Virus record (IMG/VR): IMGVR_UViG_3300046468_002127
Location: 1 to 26,195 of that record
Length of the DNA: 26,195 nucleotides
Source: a virus
Reading direction: 5' to 3' (one strand)
Shown: positions 9,202 through 15,542 of the stretch, in pieces
Position numbering within the stretch: the stretch's first letter is position 1
Layout of the letters: every line of letters starts with the position of its first letter
The notes under the pieces: model-generated
The model's database searches: none
The model's input: only the letters and a program-made list of their open reading frames with translations
Told to the model about the DNA's origin: nothing
Position numbers and translations under genes: made by a program

Positions 9202-9323
9202 CTTTACTCCTCCTTAGCTGTGTTTGTAGCTTCAGAGGGGGGGTGATAAAGAATTTAGTAACGATACCCTAGCTTATCGTAGATTCTTTCCATCTGATAA
9301 GAGCTAAAGCCACTTGAGTCTCG

Positions 9324-9342
9324 GGTATAATATCTCTATACC
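9324..9342. promoter_or_regulatory. Inverted repeat and AT-rich promoter region before the methyltransferase
   Basis: GGTATA at 9324-9329 and TATACC at 9337-9342 form a perfect 6-base inverted repeat with a 7-base spacer. A TATAAT sits in the left arm (9326-9331) and another at 9351-9356, both short of the TTG start at 9376. Such a repeat over a -10 box is what an operator would look like, as in self-regulated methyltransferases. No convincing -35 box is visible. Confidence 0.35.
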
Positions 9343-9375
9343 GTACTGTATATAATAGAAGACAAGGGGGAACGC

Positions 9376-10146
9376 TTGAAAACTTTAATTAGTTTATTTT
9401 CGGGGGCGGGAGGGATGGATATCGGATTTCATGCAGCAGGCTTTCAGACTCTTGTTGCAGTAGAACAAGATCACTCTTGTTGTGAGACGCTAAGACTGAA
9501 TATGCCAAATGTACCTGTTATAGAAGGTGATATTTCAGGGATCACGACTGAAGAAATTTTACGGACGGCAGGAGTAAAGCCTCTAGACATAGACGTAGTT
9601 ATAGGCGGGCCTCCTTGCCAAAGCTTTAGCTTAGCAGGGGATCGGATGGGGATGGATGACCCAAGGGGGCTTCTTTTACTAGAGTATATTCGAGTGGTTA
9701 GAGAAGCTTTGCCAAAGGTATTTGTAATGGAAAATGTAAAAGGGATGGTAAATTGGTCAAAAGGTAGAGCAAAGGATGCAATAGTAAGTGGGATGAGCGA
9801 GCCAATCTTATATGATGATATTGAATATAGTTATGAGCTAAGTTTTCAAGTTTTAAATTCCGCACATTTTGGGGCCCCGCAGTTCAGAGAGAGATTCTTT
9901 ATTGTCGGTAATAGAATAAATCAGGTATTTGAGTTCCCAAAGGCTACTCACGGCATTACAGAATCGTCTGAATTAGTCGCGAGGGGGCAGATAACCTTGT
10001 TTAATGCATTTTCAGAAAGTACCCTTTTGCCCTACACGACAGTCGGAGATGCGATTGGCTCACTGTCCGACGCTAGCCCCCCTTCTGAAAATGCATTAAA
10101 GATTTCTAAAACTATCAAAGATAGGATTAAAAAACATGGACACTAA
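9376..10146 (+). CDS. DNA cytosine-C5 methyltransferase, N-terminal part (motifs I-VIII)
   Basis: The 256-residue product carries the catalytic half of a cytosine-C5 methyltransferase: motif I FSGAGGMDIGF (residues 8-18, S-adenosylmethionine binding), motif IV GGPPCQSFS with nucleophile C81, motif VI ENVKGM (119-124) and motif VIII QFRERFFIVG (169-178). It starts at TTG with AAGGGGG six bases upstream. It stops at TAA (10144-10146) before motifs IX and X, which lie in the +1 frame from 10136. The window has no matching restriction enzyme, so it looks like an orphan phage methyltransferase for self-protection or altered base marking. It is on the opposite strand to its neighbours and AT-richer by eye, which suggests acquisition. 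If not rejoined with the downstream frame, it lacks the target-recognition end and should be inactive alone. Confidence 0.9.
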   Translation: MKTLISLFSGAGGMDIGFHAAGFQTLVAVEQDHSCCETLRLNMPNVPVIEGDISGITTEEILRTAGVKPLDIDVVIGGPPCQSFSLAGDRMGMDDPRGLLLLEYIRVVREALPKVFVMENVKGMVNWSKGRAKDAIVSGMSEPILYDDIEYSYELSFQVLNSAHFGAPQFRERFFIVGNRINQVFEFPKATHGITESSELVARGQITLFNAFSESTLLPYTTVGDAIGSLSDASPPSENALKISKTIKDRIKKHGH

Positions 10147-10555
10147 ACTTAAAAACCACGAGAAAACCGCTCATGCTCCTAGTACGATAAAAAAGATTAA
10201 ACTTGTAGAACAAGGGAAAAAGCTTTCAGATATTACGAAAACTTTTGGGTCTACATATAGACGATTAGATCCAAATAAGCCTTCTCCGACTGTTACTAGA
10301 AGTGGCTATAGGGACTTCATTCATCCTAATTACGATAGAATGCTTACAGTCCGCGAATTGGCCTGTTTGCAAACATTCCCATTAGATTGGGAGTTCGTCG
10401 GAACACGCTTAGATTCATATAGTAGTAAAAGAAAAGTTTCGATGACTCAATTTGGGCAAGTAGGTAACGCAGTACCTCCTATCCTTGCTCAGGCCGTTGC
10501 AAGATCGGTTTTAGATATTTTAATTAAGGACGAAGAAATCTCGAAATCCATATAG
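10136..10555 (+). CDS. DNA cytosine-C5 methyltransferase, C-terminal part (motifs IX-X)
   Basis: The 139-residue frame holds the missing end: motif IX region YRRLDPNKPSPTVTRSG, then VRELACLQTFPLDWEFVG, and motif X GQVGNAVPPILAQAVA. It is +1 relative to the upstream half. The two frames are both open over about 12 codons around ATT-AAA-AAA-CAT, an A6 run; one A fewer would fuse them into one protein of about 390 residues, a normal family length. Alternatives: a sequencing or assembly indel, a recent inactivating mutation, programmed slippage, or two separately translated subunits, since the internal ATG at 10136 overlaps the first stop region. The last codons run out of frame into a ykuK-like remnant. 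Confidence 0.85.
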   Translation: MDTKLKNHEKTAHAPSTIKKIKLVEQGKKLSDITKTFGSTYRRLDPNKPSPTVTRSGYRDFIHPNYDRMLTVRELACLQTFPLDWEFVGTRLDSYSSKRKVSMTQFGQVGNAVPPILAQAVARSVLDILIKDEEISKSI

Positions 10556-10620
10556 ACGTAAGCTCCGAAAACTCTAAAGGGAAGACCTCCCAATACGCAA
10601 ATACTTTAGAGTCTATAGGC
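10533..10620 (+). pseudogene. Remnant of a ykuK/DUF458-like gene
   Basis: Read in a frame different from the methyltransferase, this stretch encodes NLEIHIDVSSENSKGKTSQY and then ANTLESIGG. This matches NIEIHIDVSPENSRARTSQY and ANTLVSM of the intact ykuK-like gene at 12116-12577. At DNA level many differences are third-base, so it comes from a diverged functional homologue rather than a recent copy. A stop at about 10521 upstream and the loss of similarity after 10620 leave no usable gene. It overlaps the last 23 bases of the methyltransferase. Confidence 0.8.
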
Positions 10621-10659
10621 GGGGTAATGAACCTTGTTGTCTTGTTTTAATATTTTCTT

Positions 10660-11259
10660 TCAGATATGCTCGTCTTCATGTGTTTCGAGAAAATCTCTAG
10701 TGTAGTCTTCGATCTCTCTCCCCAGCTCTCTAAACTCCGTCTTGAGAGCCTTTAGGGTATGCTTCCAAGCCAAGCCGTTTTTGATGTCTCTAATATTCTT
10801 GAGGTGAAATGCTTTCTTCCCATCCATGTAGACGGTGAAAGAAGGATCTTTACCTCTGATCTTGCTGCCGAGGCTCCTCTCGTCAAAGACGATAGTTAGG
10901 TCAAGATCTATATTCGCACCCCGCCACATATCGACCGTAAACTTGTTCGCACTTAGTGACTTGACATCCCTCTCATGGCTATCATGGTAAGAGCCGATAG
11001 CCCCCTCGTATTTGTTATCAGGGGCGTGTTCGTATTTGAATTCATAGTCTCGGCCCAATTGTCTAGAAATCTGAAAAGGGAGTATCTGGTCTATTAGCCA
11101 TTGCTCGTACCCTTTGCTAATGTCTTGATGTATCGCCTTGTGAATCTCTTTAGCTCGTCTCATATTGCTCTTGAAAATACCAATTAAGGCCTGCTTCTCA
11201 AGATGAGCGATACGGTGTTCAAGTTGAGCGATTTTCTGTGATGCTGTTAGTTGTCTCAT
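10660..11259 (-). CDS. Tagged protein (N-terminal RLEK module)
   Basis: The 199-residue product starts with the tag MRQLTASQKIAQLEHRIAHL then EKQA. After it comes a helical segment (RRAKEIHKAIHQDISKGYEQ) and a mixed region with strands (NIDLDLTIVFDERS, SFTVYMDGKKAFHL), ending in a charged helix (REIEDYTRDFLETHEDEH). The KAIHQDI... helix resembles KAIHEEIASW in the 17580-18587 protein, so the cargo parts may be distantly related. AAGGAGG upstream supports the start. No known family is recognised; a packaged virion protein is the inference. Confidence 0.75.
   Translation of the reverse strand: MRQLTASQKIAQLEHRIAHLEKQALIGIFKSNMRRAKEIHKAIHQDISKGYEQWLIDQILPFQISRQLGRDYEFKYEHAPDNKYEGAIGSYHDSHERDVKSLSANKFTVDMWRGANIDLDLTIVFDERSLGSKIRGKDPSFTVYMDGKKAFHLKNIRDIKNGLAWKHTLKALKTEFRELGREIEDYTRDFLETHEDEHI
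11207..11259 (-). repeat. 53-base tag repeat, copy 2
   Basis: Identical to 6549-6601. It encodes the N-terminal tag of the 10660-11259 product and ends exactly at the ATG on the 5' side. Confidence 0.95.
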
Positions 11260-11305
11260 GCTTAGACCTCCTTCTTAGTCTGGTGTAAGGAGGCAATAAA
11301 AGAAC

Positions 11306-11330
11306 AAAAAAAACCACCCCGAAGGGTGGT
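11306..11330 (-). terminator. Rho-independent terminator with UUCG loop
   Basis: On the minus strand ACCACCC-TTCG-GGGTGGT forms a perfect 7-bp stem with a UUCG tetraloop, followed by eight T. It lies just after the stop of the 11337-11717 gene and ends that transcript. Confidence 0.9.
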
Positions 11331-11336
11331 AGTACC

Positions 11337-11717
11337 TTAGTAGGTGTACGGCTCTAGAGTGTTTCCTTCTAAGTTAATGGAGTAGAATAGGCGTTTTCGT
11401 AGATCAAGATTTGTCCTATGCCAAAACGAGACCATGTCTGCGTCATAGGTTATCCAATTCAAACGAGCGGTAATTAACTCCCCTCCGTCGAGGATTCCTT
11501 TACCGTAAATGTCATTCTTGGTCTTGGCTGTCCAGATGATATCTCCCTGCCTGCCCCTAGACTTTTTGATCCAATAGAGCTTGAACCCAATGCTTTCCAA
11601 TAGGGAGACGATTTCTCTTTTGGTATGTTGTCGGCTTTCGATCTTGATCAAAAGAAAGTCAAGAGGGTCTCCCCTCCACCTGCCTCGGTGATCACAGTTC
11701 CTGTAAAATGTAGCCAT
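11337..11717 (-). CDS. Small basic protein of unknown function
   Basis: I place the start at ATG 11717, five bases past the stop of the upstream zinc-finger gene (TGATGCTATG arrangement), giving 126 residues beginning MATFYRNCDHRGRWRGD. A longer frame back to 11819 would lie inside the upstream gene and is less likely. The product is basic, with an alpha/beta pattern: DFLLIKIE, then a helix HTKREIVSLLESIGFKLYWI, RQGDIIWTAKTK, and aromatic strands. The arrangement suggests a small nucleic-acid-binding fold, but no family is recognised. It is probably translationally coupled to the SWIM protein and ends at the terminator at 11306-11330. Confidence 0.65.
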   Translation of the reverse strand: MATFYRNCDHRGRWRGDPLDFLLIKIESRQHTKREIVSLLESIGFKLYWIKKSRGRQGDIIWTAKTKNDIYGKGILDGGELITARLNWITYDADMVSFWHRTNLDLRKRLFYSINLEGNTLEPYTY

Positions 11718-11721
11718 AGCA

Positions 11722-12024
11722 TCAACCCCACATTGTGATGAAGTCAACAGACTCGCCACAGCAAGGACACTTTCCATCTCCCTCGTAAGGCTCAGGGCTG
11801 GTGGACTCATTCCACTCACAGGTATCCCTCTTCACAAGGTGGATATGCTTGCAGTCCACATGAGGTCGGTACTTCCGACCAGCACACTGACAAATCCAAT
11901 CAAAGTCATAGTGTGCGGTTCGTCCTTTGAAGACGTTGTACACGTTGCCCTTAGACCCCTCGATCTGTACGGGGGTCTTAGCAGATGGGCAGTAAGCTAC
12001 TGTAAAAGGTGTTAAATCTGGCAT
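11722..12024 (-). CDS. SWIM-type zinc-finger protein
   Basis: The 100-residue product contains CQCAGRKYRPHVDCKHIHLV, which fits the SWIM zinc-finger pattern CxCx(n)CxH, and a C-terminal CPCCGE knuckle. SWIM domains bind DNA or proteins in many DNA-handling factors. CAGGAGATAGGA precedes the start. It is the first gene of a two-gene minus-strand unit with the 11337-11717 gene; the divergent ykuK-like gene starts 91 bases away. The repeated TTGATAATAG element lies just upstream. The zinc finger is convincing; the process it serves is not visible. Confidence 0.75.
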   Translation of the reverse strand: MPDLTPFTVAYCPSAKTPVQIEGSKGNVYNVFKGRTAHYDFDWICQCAGRKYRPHVDCKHIHLVKRDTCEWNESTSPEPYEGDGKCPCCGESVDFITMWG

Positions 12025-12046
12025 TCCTATCTCCTGTTCTTTCTTC

Positions 12047-12068
12047 TTTCATATACTGCTATTATCAA
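12047..12068 (-). promoter_or_regulatory. TTGATAATAG element, copy upstream of the SWIM gene
   Basis: Read on the minus strand the element is TTGATAATAG-CAGTAT-ATGAAA, with the SWIM gene ATG 22 bases downstream. The same 5' and 3' blocks with the same spacing recur at 25203-25224, and a looser copy lies at 14041-14062. Conservation in front of unrelated genes suggests a phage promoter or transcript-start element. Confidence 0.5.
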
Positions 12069-12115
12069 AAAAAGAGGAGGTCCTGTATAATGAAGAACAA
12101 GAAAGAGAGGGTCGA

Positions 12116-12577
12116 ATGTGGCAAACAGGTAGGAGGGTTAGTGTCAACTTTTCAGACATTATCCTGTTCATCAAGAACGCTTCCAAGTATCAGTCAACCA
12201 TCTTTATAGGCACAGACAGTCAGCCTCACAGGGACGGTACCCTTTTCGTCTCTGCTATCGCGGTCACGTCATCAAACAAGGACTATGATTGTAGGTACTT
12301 CTATGTCAAGCACCCTCCAATCACCTCTTATGACTTGTTCAACAGGGTCTATTGTGAGACCCAAATGTCCTTAGAGCTGGCTCAAGACATCCAGAGAGAA
12401 GTTGAAGAAGCTAACATCGAGATACACATAGATGTTAGCCCCGAGAACTCAAGGGCGAGAACCTCCCAATACGCAAACACTCTAGTGTCTATGGTCAGAG
12501 GGTGTGGGTTTCAAGAGGTAAAGGTTAAGCCAGACTCATGGTGTGCGAGTGCTATAGCAGACTCTCACTCTAAGTAG
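12116..12577 (+). CDS. YkuK/DUF458-family RNase H-like protein
   Basis: The 153-residue product matches the DUF458 (Bacillus YkuK) family, which is predicted to have an RNase H-like fold. Visible marks are GTDSQPHRDGTLFVSAIAV near residue 32, IEIHIDVSPENSRARTSQYA near 101-120, and the C-terminal KPDSWCASAIADSHSK. The Asp and Gln positions in GTDSQ, HID and ADSHSK are the expected acidic cluster of the fold. Full family length, with GAGAGGG before the ATG. It is divergent from the SWIM gene. Biochemical activity of the family is not established to my knowledge. A remnant of a second homologue lies at 10533-10620. Confidence 0.8.
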   Translation: MWQTGRRVSVNFSDIILFIKNASKYQSTIFIGTDSQPHRDGTLFVSAIAVTSSNKDYDCRYFYVKHPPITSYDLFNRVYCETQMSLELAQDIQREVEEANIEIHIDVSPENSRARTSQYANTLVSMVRGCGFQEVKVKPDSWCASAIADSHSK

Positions 12578-12677
12578 ATAGAAGCTTCCTCTGTATCTGT
12601 GCTCTCTTCAAGCGATGTTTTCTCATGGCTTGCTCTCCTTTGTATATAAGAGTAAGGCAACGACAAAGGATCTATCA

Positions 12678-13025
12678 ATGTACACAAAGATATCAAACGG
12701 ACACAGAGTGTGGACTAAAGAGATTCACCCTCTAGAAGGACTAGATCTGTTCCAAGCGGTCTGCAAAGGCCTTGAAGAATGTGGCTTTCACGTTCGCCAA
12801 TCCGAAGACTCAGGGAGAACTTACCTCGCAGAAGCCTACGGCTTTAAGATCTATCTAGATGAACCACTCTTTGACAACCACAATGACGTATGTGATCTCA
12901 CAGGAGAGTGGTACATACAGGACTTCCATAGAGACTCACAGAAATGGGTGGACATCTTGGGCATCTTCAGCCATATCAGGTCCGCTTGGAAACAAAGACC
13001 ATATGAAGATAAGCAGAACCCATAG
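12678..13025 (+). CDS. Hypothetical protein
   Basis: The frame is open from 12615, but ATG 12678 is preceded by AAAGGAT at a good distance, so I start there (115 residues, MYTKISNGHRVWTKEIHPLE). The product is acidic and aromatic, with FQAVCKGLEECGFHVRQSE, AEAYGFKIYLDEPLFDNHND and a tryptophan-rich tail; it looks like a small alpha/beta protein. No family is recognised. Its 3' end overlaps the converging 12976-13341 gene by 50 bases. Confidence 0.6.
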   Translation: MYTKISNGHRVWTKEIHPLEGLDLFQAVCKGLEECGFHVRQSEDSGRTYLAEAYGFKIYLDEPLFDNHNDVCDLTGEWYIQDFHRDSQKWVDILGIFSHIRSAWKQRPYEDKQNP

Positions 13026-13341
13026 GGTAAAAGCTCTTTCCCTTAAACCTCTTGGAAGTAGGCTTCAACAAAAAACCATCTGGGTCAAGCTCTACTTGAG
13101 GACTCATCTTGGCAGCCTTCTTAAAAGCGGAGGATACACGGCGTGTGATCTTTTTAAACTCAGGTGTAGAGACATACCCTTCCTTGGGGCCAAACCACTT
13201 TGTAGTACTCCCATAAAAGGGTCTAACTATCACAGAATAGAGGACACCTTCTTCTCTGACCCGCTCTTTGATCACTTGTGTCCAGACCTCATGACCTAGT
13301 ATGTTTATGAAGTTTTCTATAAAAATGTCTATCTCTCTCAT
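12976..13341 (-). CDS. Hypothetical basic protein
   Basis: The 121-residue product starts at 13341 behind AGAGAGGT. It has an N-terminal helix (MREIDIFIENFINILGHEVW), a strand pair (VLYSVIVRPFYGS) and a basic stretch (KKITRRVSSAFKKAAK). No family is recognised. It converges on and overlaps 12678-13025 by 50 bases and shares a 49-base divergent gap with the 13391 gene. Confidence rests on the ribosome-binding site and the protein-like composition; a competing plus-strand frame (12859-13299) has none of these. Confidence 0.6.
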   Translation of the reverse strand: MREIDIFIENFINILGHEVWTQVIKERVREEGVLYSVIVRPFYGSTTKWFGPKEGYVSTPEFKKITRRVSSAFKKAAKMSPQVELDPDGFLLKPTSKRFKGKSFYPMGSAYLHMVFVSKRT

Positions 13342-13358
13342 AGCGACCTCTCTTGTGT

Positions 13359-13380
13359 TTGATAAGAGTAATACCTAGAA
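13359..13380 (+). promoter_or_regulatory. TTGATAA element, variant upstream of 13391
   Basis: TTGATAAGAGTAATACCTAG precedes the AGAAAGGA site of the 13391 gene by a few bases. It shares TTGATAA-A and the general spacing with the copies at 12047, 14041 and 25203 but is the weakest member. Confidence 0.35.
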
Positions 13381-13390
13381 AGGATATACA

Positions 13391-13735
13391 ATGAAAACTG
13401 TAAAAACTGAAATGACCTCATATTACTACCGTGGTGGTGAATTTGTAATCGAGGCTCACACCCTTGAGCAACTTACTTTACAAGTGCTTCATTCTAAGGT
13501 CTCTCCAAAAGAGCTGAAAGAAGTAATCAACATCCACAATAACCCAAAAGTCCACGATGCGTCTCTGTACCTCGTTGAGCTTCTCAGGCGTGAAGGCGTG
13601 AAGGTTCAGATCGGCTTCGTCCGTCGTAAAGACGGGATGGTCTACAAAGCTGTGCTGAAGAATGCCCCTAAGCTGAAAGTGATCGAGAGTTGGGCAAAAA
13701 AGTGGAAAGTTCAGCACCCCAACCTCCGATTTTGA
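13391..13735 (+). CDS. Hypothetical protein
   Basis: The 114-residue product starts at ATG 13391 behind AAAGGATATACA. A Tyr-rich N-terminal strand (MTSYYYRGGEFVIEAHT) is followed by helices (LEQLTLQVLHSKVSPKELKE; DASLYLVELLRREGVKVQI) and a basic end (APKLKVIESWAKKWKVQHP). It is predicted to be a soluble alpha/beta protein with no membrane segment and no recognised family. It is first in a plus-strand run leading to DNA ligase, 19 bases ahead of the next gene. Confidence 0.65.
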   Translation: MKTVKTEMTSYYYRGGEFVIEAHTLEQLTLQVLHSKVSPKELKEVINIHNNPKVHDASLYLVELLRREGVKVQIGFVRRKDGMVYKAVLKNAPKLKVIESWAKKWKVQHPNLRF

Positions 13736-13754
13736 AACCAAAAAGGGAAAAGGA

Positions 13755-14027
13755 ATGTACACAATACACACTGTAAAGACTCAGCTCAAAGACAGAACAA
13801 CGGAAACTTTTCAGGCTGAGACAGGCTACAAACACCCCAGATACTACTATTTCGACACTGTCTCAGAGGCAAAGGAAGCACTAGCTTCTAACAAGTTTGA
13901 GGGAAGTCTCAGCCGCGATGGTTTATCAAAGTTCTTCAGAGACGATTCGGAGCAAGTTTCATATGAGATATGGGAAGTAGGCAGTGACTCAAGAGACAGA
14001 AGAAAAATGAGTAAGCCAAAAACATAG
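13755..14027 (+). CDS. Hypothetical small protein
   Basis: The 90-residue product starts at 13755 behind GGGAAAAGGA. It begins with a strand pair (MYTIHTVKTQLKDRTTETFQ), has a Tyr cluster (PRYYYFDTVSEAKEAL) and ends with a basic tail (RDRRKMSKPKT). No family is recognised. It is co-oriented with the 13391 gene and with ligase, and is probably part of the same early or middle transcript. Confidence 0.6.
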   Translation: MYTIHTVKTQLKDRTTETFQAETGYKHPRYYYFDTVSEAKEALASNKFEGSLSRDGLSKFFRDDSEQVSYEIWEVGSDSRDRRKMSKPKT

Positions 14028-14040
14028 CCCCTCCCCACTA

Positions 14041-14062
14041 TTGATAATACTAAATATAAGTA
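14041..14062 (+). promoter_or_regulatory. TTGATAATA element upstream of DNA ligase
   Basis: TTGATAATACTAAATATAAG lies 25 bases before the ligase ATG. It shares TTGATAATA and an AT-rich 3' block at the same distance with the copies at 12047 and 25203. Confidence 0.45.
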
Positions 14063-14086
14063 ATAACAGACATTTAGGAGACAGAG

Positions 14087-15028
14087 ATGCCAAAAGAGAT
14101 TAACGTAAACTCACCCTGCGGAGTGTTCAAATTCCTTCGCCCCCAGCTCGCGAAGACCGCAAAAGAGAAGCTGATCAAAAAGGTCGAGGGTAATGATCGC
14201 TACATCGCAGAGATGAAGTTGGACGGACACCGATGCCTCTTAGGAAATAACGTGGCTTGGTCACGTATCGGAAAAGACATCGGTTGCCTCAGCCACGCAC
14301 AGGCAGAGTTGCCAAAAGGTTACCTTCTTGATGGTGAGATTATCCCTCGCGAAGGAGCTGAAGGCTCTGACCGCGTGTCTAATCTTCGAGCAGAGTCTCC
14401 TGAGTCTCTGGTCTTCTCCGCCTTTGACATCCTCTACTTCGACGGCAAGTACGTTGGAGACCGAGCTTGGTCAGAGCGAAGAAACCTTCTTCTCAGTGTT
14501 GTCAGAGATGACATGAAGAACATCGCCCTCTCAGAGATCTACCAGATGTCAGAGAACTCCACAGCGGATCTCATGCAGATCGCTTTGGAGAGGGGTCATG
14601 AGGGAATCATGGTCAAGGATGTTCAAGCACCCTACAAGGCGAACAGCCGATCAAGCTGGGCAAAGCTCAAGTTCACCGACAACTATGATGTTGTTATCGT
14701 GGACTGTGAGGCGAAGCCTTCTGAGTGGCGAGTTCGACCAGGCGAGGTCTATCGTCAAGACGGCAAGCTCTACCCAGAGGGTCTACACACAGATCCTTGG
14801 ACAAAAGGCTACGTCGGACTCAACTATGGCTTCTACGACAAGGAAGGGAACCTCCGCGTTGTAGGGTCACTAGGAGAGACAGGACCCCGAGATCAAATGG
14901 AAAAGTTCGTAGGTCGTGTTGCTGAGATTAAGGGGTATGGGCAGTACCCAACGGGAGCGATCCGCCACCCCGTATTAGAGAGATGGCGTGACGATAAGCT
15001 CCCTGAAGATTGTGTCTTCAAGTTCTAA
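14087..15028 (+). CDS. ATP-dependent DNA ligase
   Basis: The 313-residue product has the nucleotidyltransferase motifs of ATP-dependent DNA ligases: motif I MKLDGHR with the adenylated lysine K44, LLDGEI (80-85), motif III FSAFDILYFDG (110-120), motif IV EGIMVK (172-177) and motif V WAKLK (191-195). A C-terminal OB-fold domain follows. It seals nicks in replication or repair. It is on the short side for a full ligase, with no N-terminal DNA-binding domain, as in many phage enzymes. TTTAGGAG precedes the ATG. It sits at the end of a plus-strand run of small genes; regulation may involve the element at 14041. Confidence 0.93.
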   Translation: MPKEINVNSPCGVFKFLRPQLAKTAKEKLIKKVEGNDRYIAEMKLDGHRCLLGNNVAWSRIGKDIGCLSHAQAELPKGYLLDGEIIPREGAEGSDRVSNLRAESPESLVFSAFDILYFDGKYVGDRAWSERRNLLLSVVRDDMKNIALSEIYQMSENSTADLMQIALERGHEGIMVKDVQAPYKANSRSSWAKLKFTDNYDVVIVDCEAKPSEWRVRPGEVYRQDGKLYPEGLHTDPWTKGYVGLNYGFYDKEGNLRVVGSLGETGPRDQMEKFVGRVAEIKGYGQYPTGAIRHPVLERWRDDKLPEDCVFKF

Positions 15029-15085
15029 TCCCCTATGGTTTATTTACCACTAATTATTAATACTTAAACCGAATCGAGAAAAAAT

Positions 15086-15427
15086 ATGAGGATGTCAGTT
15101 AAGCCTATGGCCAATCTTGTTCTGATCAAAGAAACGATTGACTATGACAATGACAATTTGACCTCGACCTCGTCGAGTGAAGAAATCTTATCTAAGAACA
15201 TCTACTCTTTTGAAGAATTGTTAGAAGAGCTAGAGAGCAACCGTATATTTTACGGATGGTCTTGGGAAAGATTTTCATACAGAGGGAACAAACTTTCCAT
15301 CGCGACTTCAGCATTCGAAGAGGTGATGATGGCTTATGCTGAAGAAAGAGTAACTCTACACCTTAAGGGTGTTGAGTTAGATAGAGCACAGATCAAGATG
15401 ATCTCAAAAGCTCTCAGTATTCGCTAA
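15086..15427 (+). CDS. Hypothetical acidic protein
   Basis: The 113-residue product has a Ser/Thr/Asp-rich stretch (DYDNDNLTSTSSSEE), a helix (SFEELLEELESNRIFYG) and an alpha/beta end (EEVMMAYAEERVTLHLKG, AQIKMISKALSIR). The ribosome-binding site is weak (GAG at spacing 7). A second ATG two codons in (15092) is an alternative. No family is recognised. It is the last gene before the strong terminator at 15457. Confidence 0.6.
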   Translation: MRMSVKPMANLVLIKETIDYDNDNLTSTSSSEEILSKNIYSFEELLEELESNRIFYGWSWERFSYRGNKLSIATSAFEEVMMAYAEERVTLHLKGVELDRAQIKMISKALSIR

Positions 15428-15456
15428 ACAGATAAGAACCACTCTCCAAAGAGCCT

Positions 15457-15496
15457 AAAGCCCTGCTTCCCCATTATTGGGAGGCAGGGCTTTTTT
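15457..15496 (+). terminator. Strong rho-independent terminator
   Basis: AAAGCCCTGCTTCCC and GGGAGGCAGGGCTTT form a 15-bp stem (one G-U pair) with a CATTATT loop and a run of six T. It ends the 15086 transcript. The stem sequence closely resembles the minus-strand terminators at 24269 and 25253. Confidence 0.95.
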
Positions 15497-15542
15497 GTTT
15501 GTTTATAGGCAACCCTAGAGAAAGCATGAAGGAGACCGAAAA

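Noticed and set aside
10136-10146. A classical -1 ribosomal slippery site at the A6 run
   Set aside because: Joining the frames needs a +1 (or -2) shift, and the zero-frame codons AAA-AAA-CAT do not form an X-XXY-YYZ heptamer; no obvious downstream pseudoknot was noticed.
9376-10555. A complete restriction-modification system
   Set aside because: No endonuclease or controller gene adjoins the methyltransferase on either side.
11718-11819. N-terminal extension of the 11337 gene to ATG 11819
   Set aside because: It would lie wholly inside the SWIM gene; ATG 11717 directly after that gene's stop is the better start.
12009-12209. Plus-strand ORF of 66 codons before ykuK
   Set aside because: It overlaps the start of the SWIM gene and the ykuK-like gene, and has no ribosome-binding site or protein-like pattern.
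12859-13299. Plus-strand ORF of 146 codons
   Set aside because: It overlaps two better-supported genes in other frames, has no ribosome-binding site and an unlikely composition.
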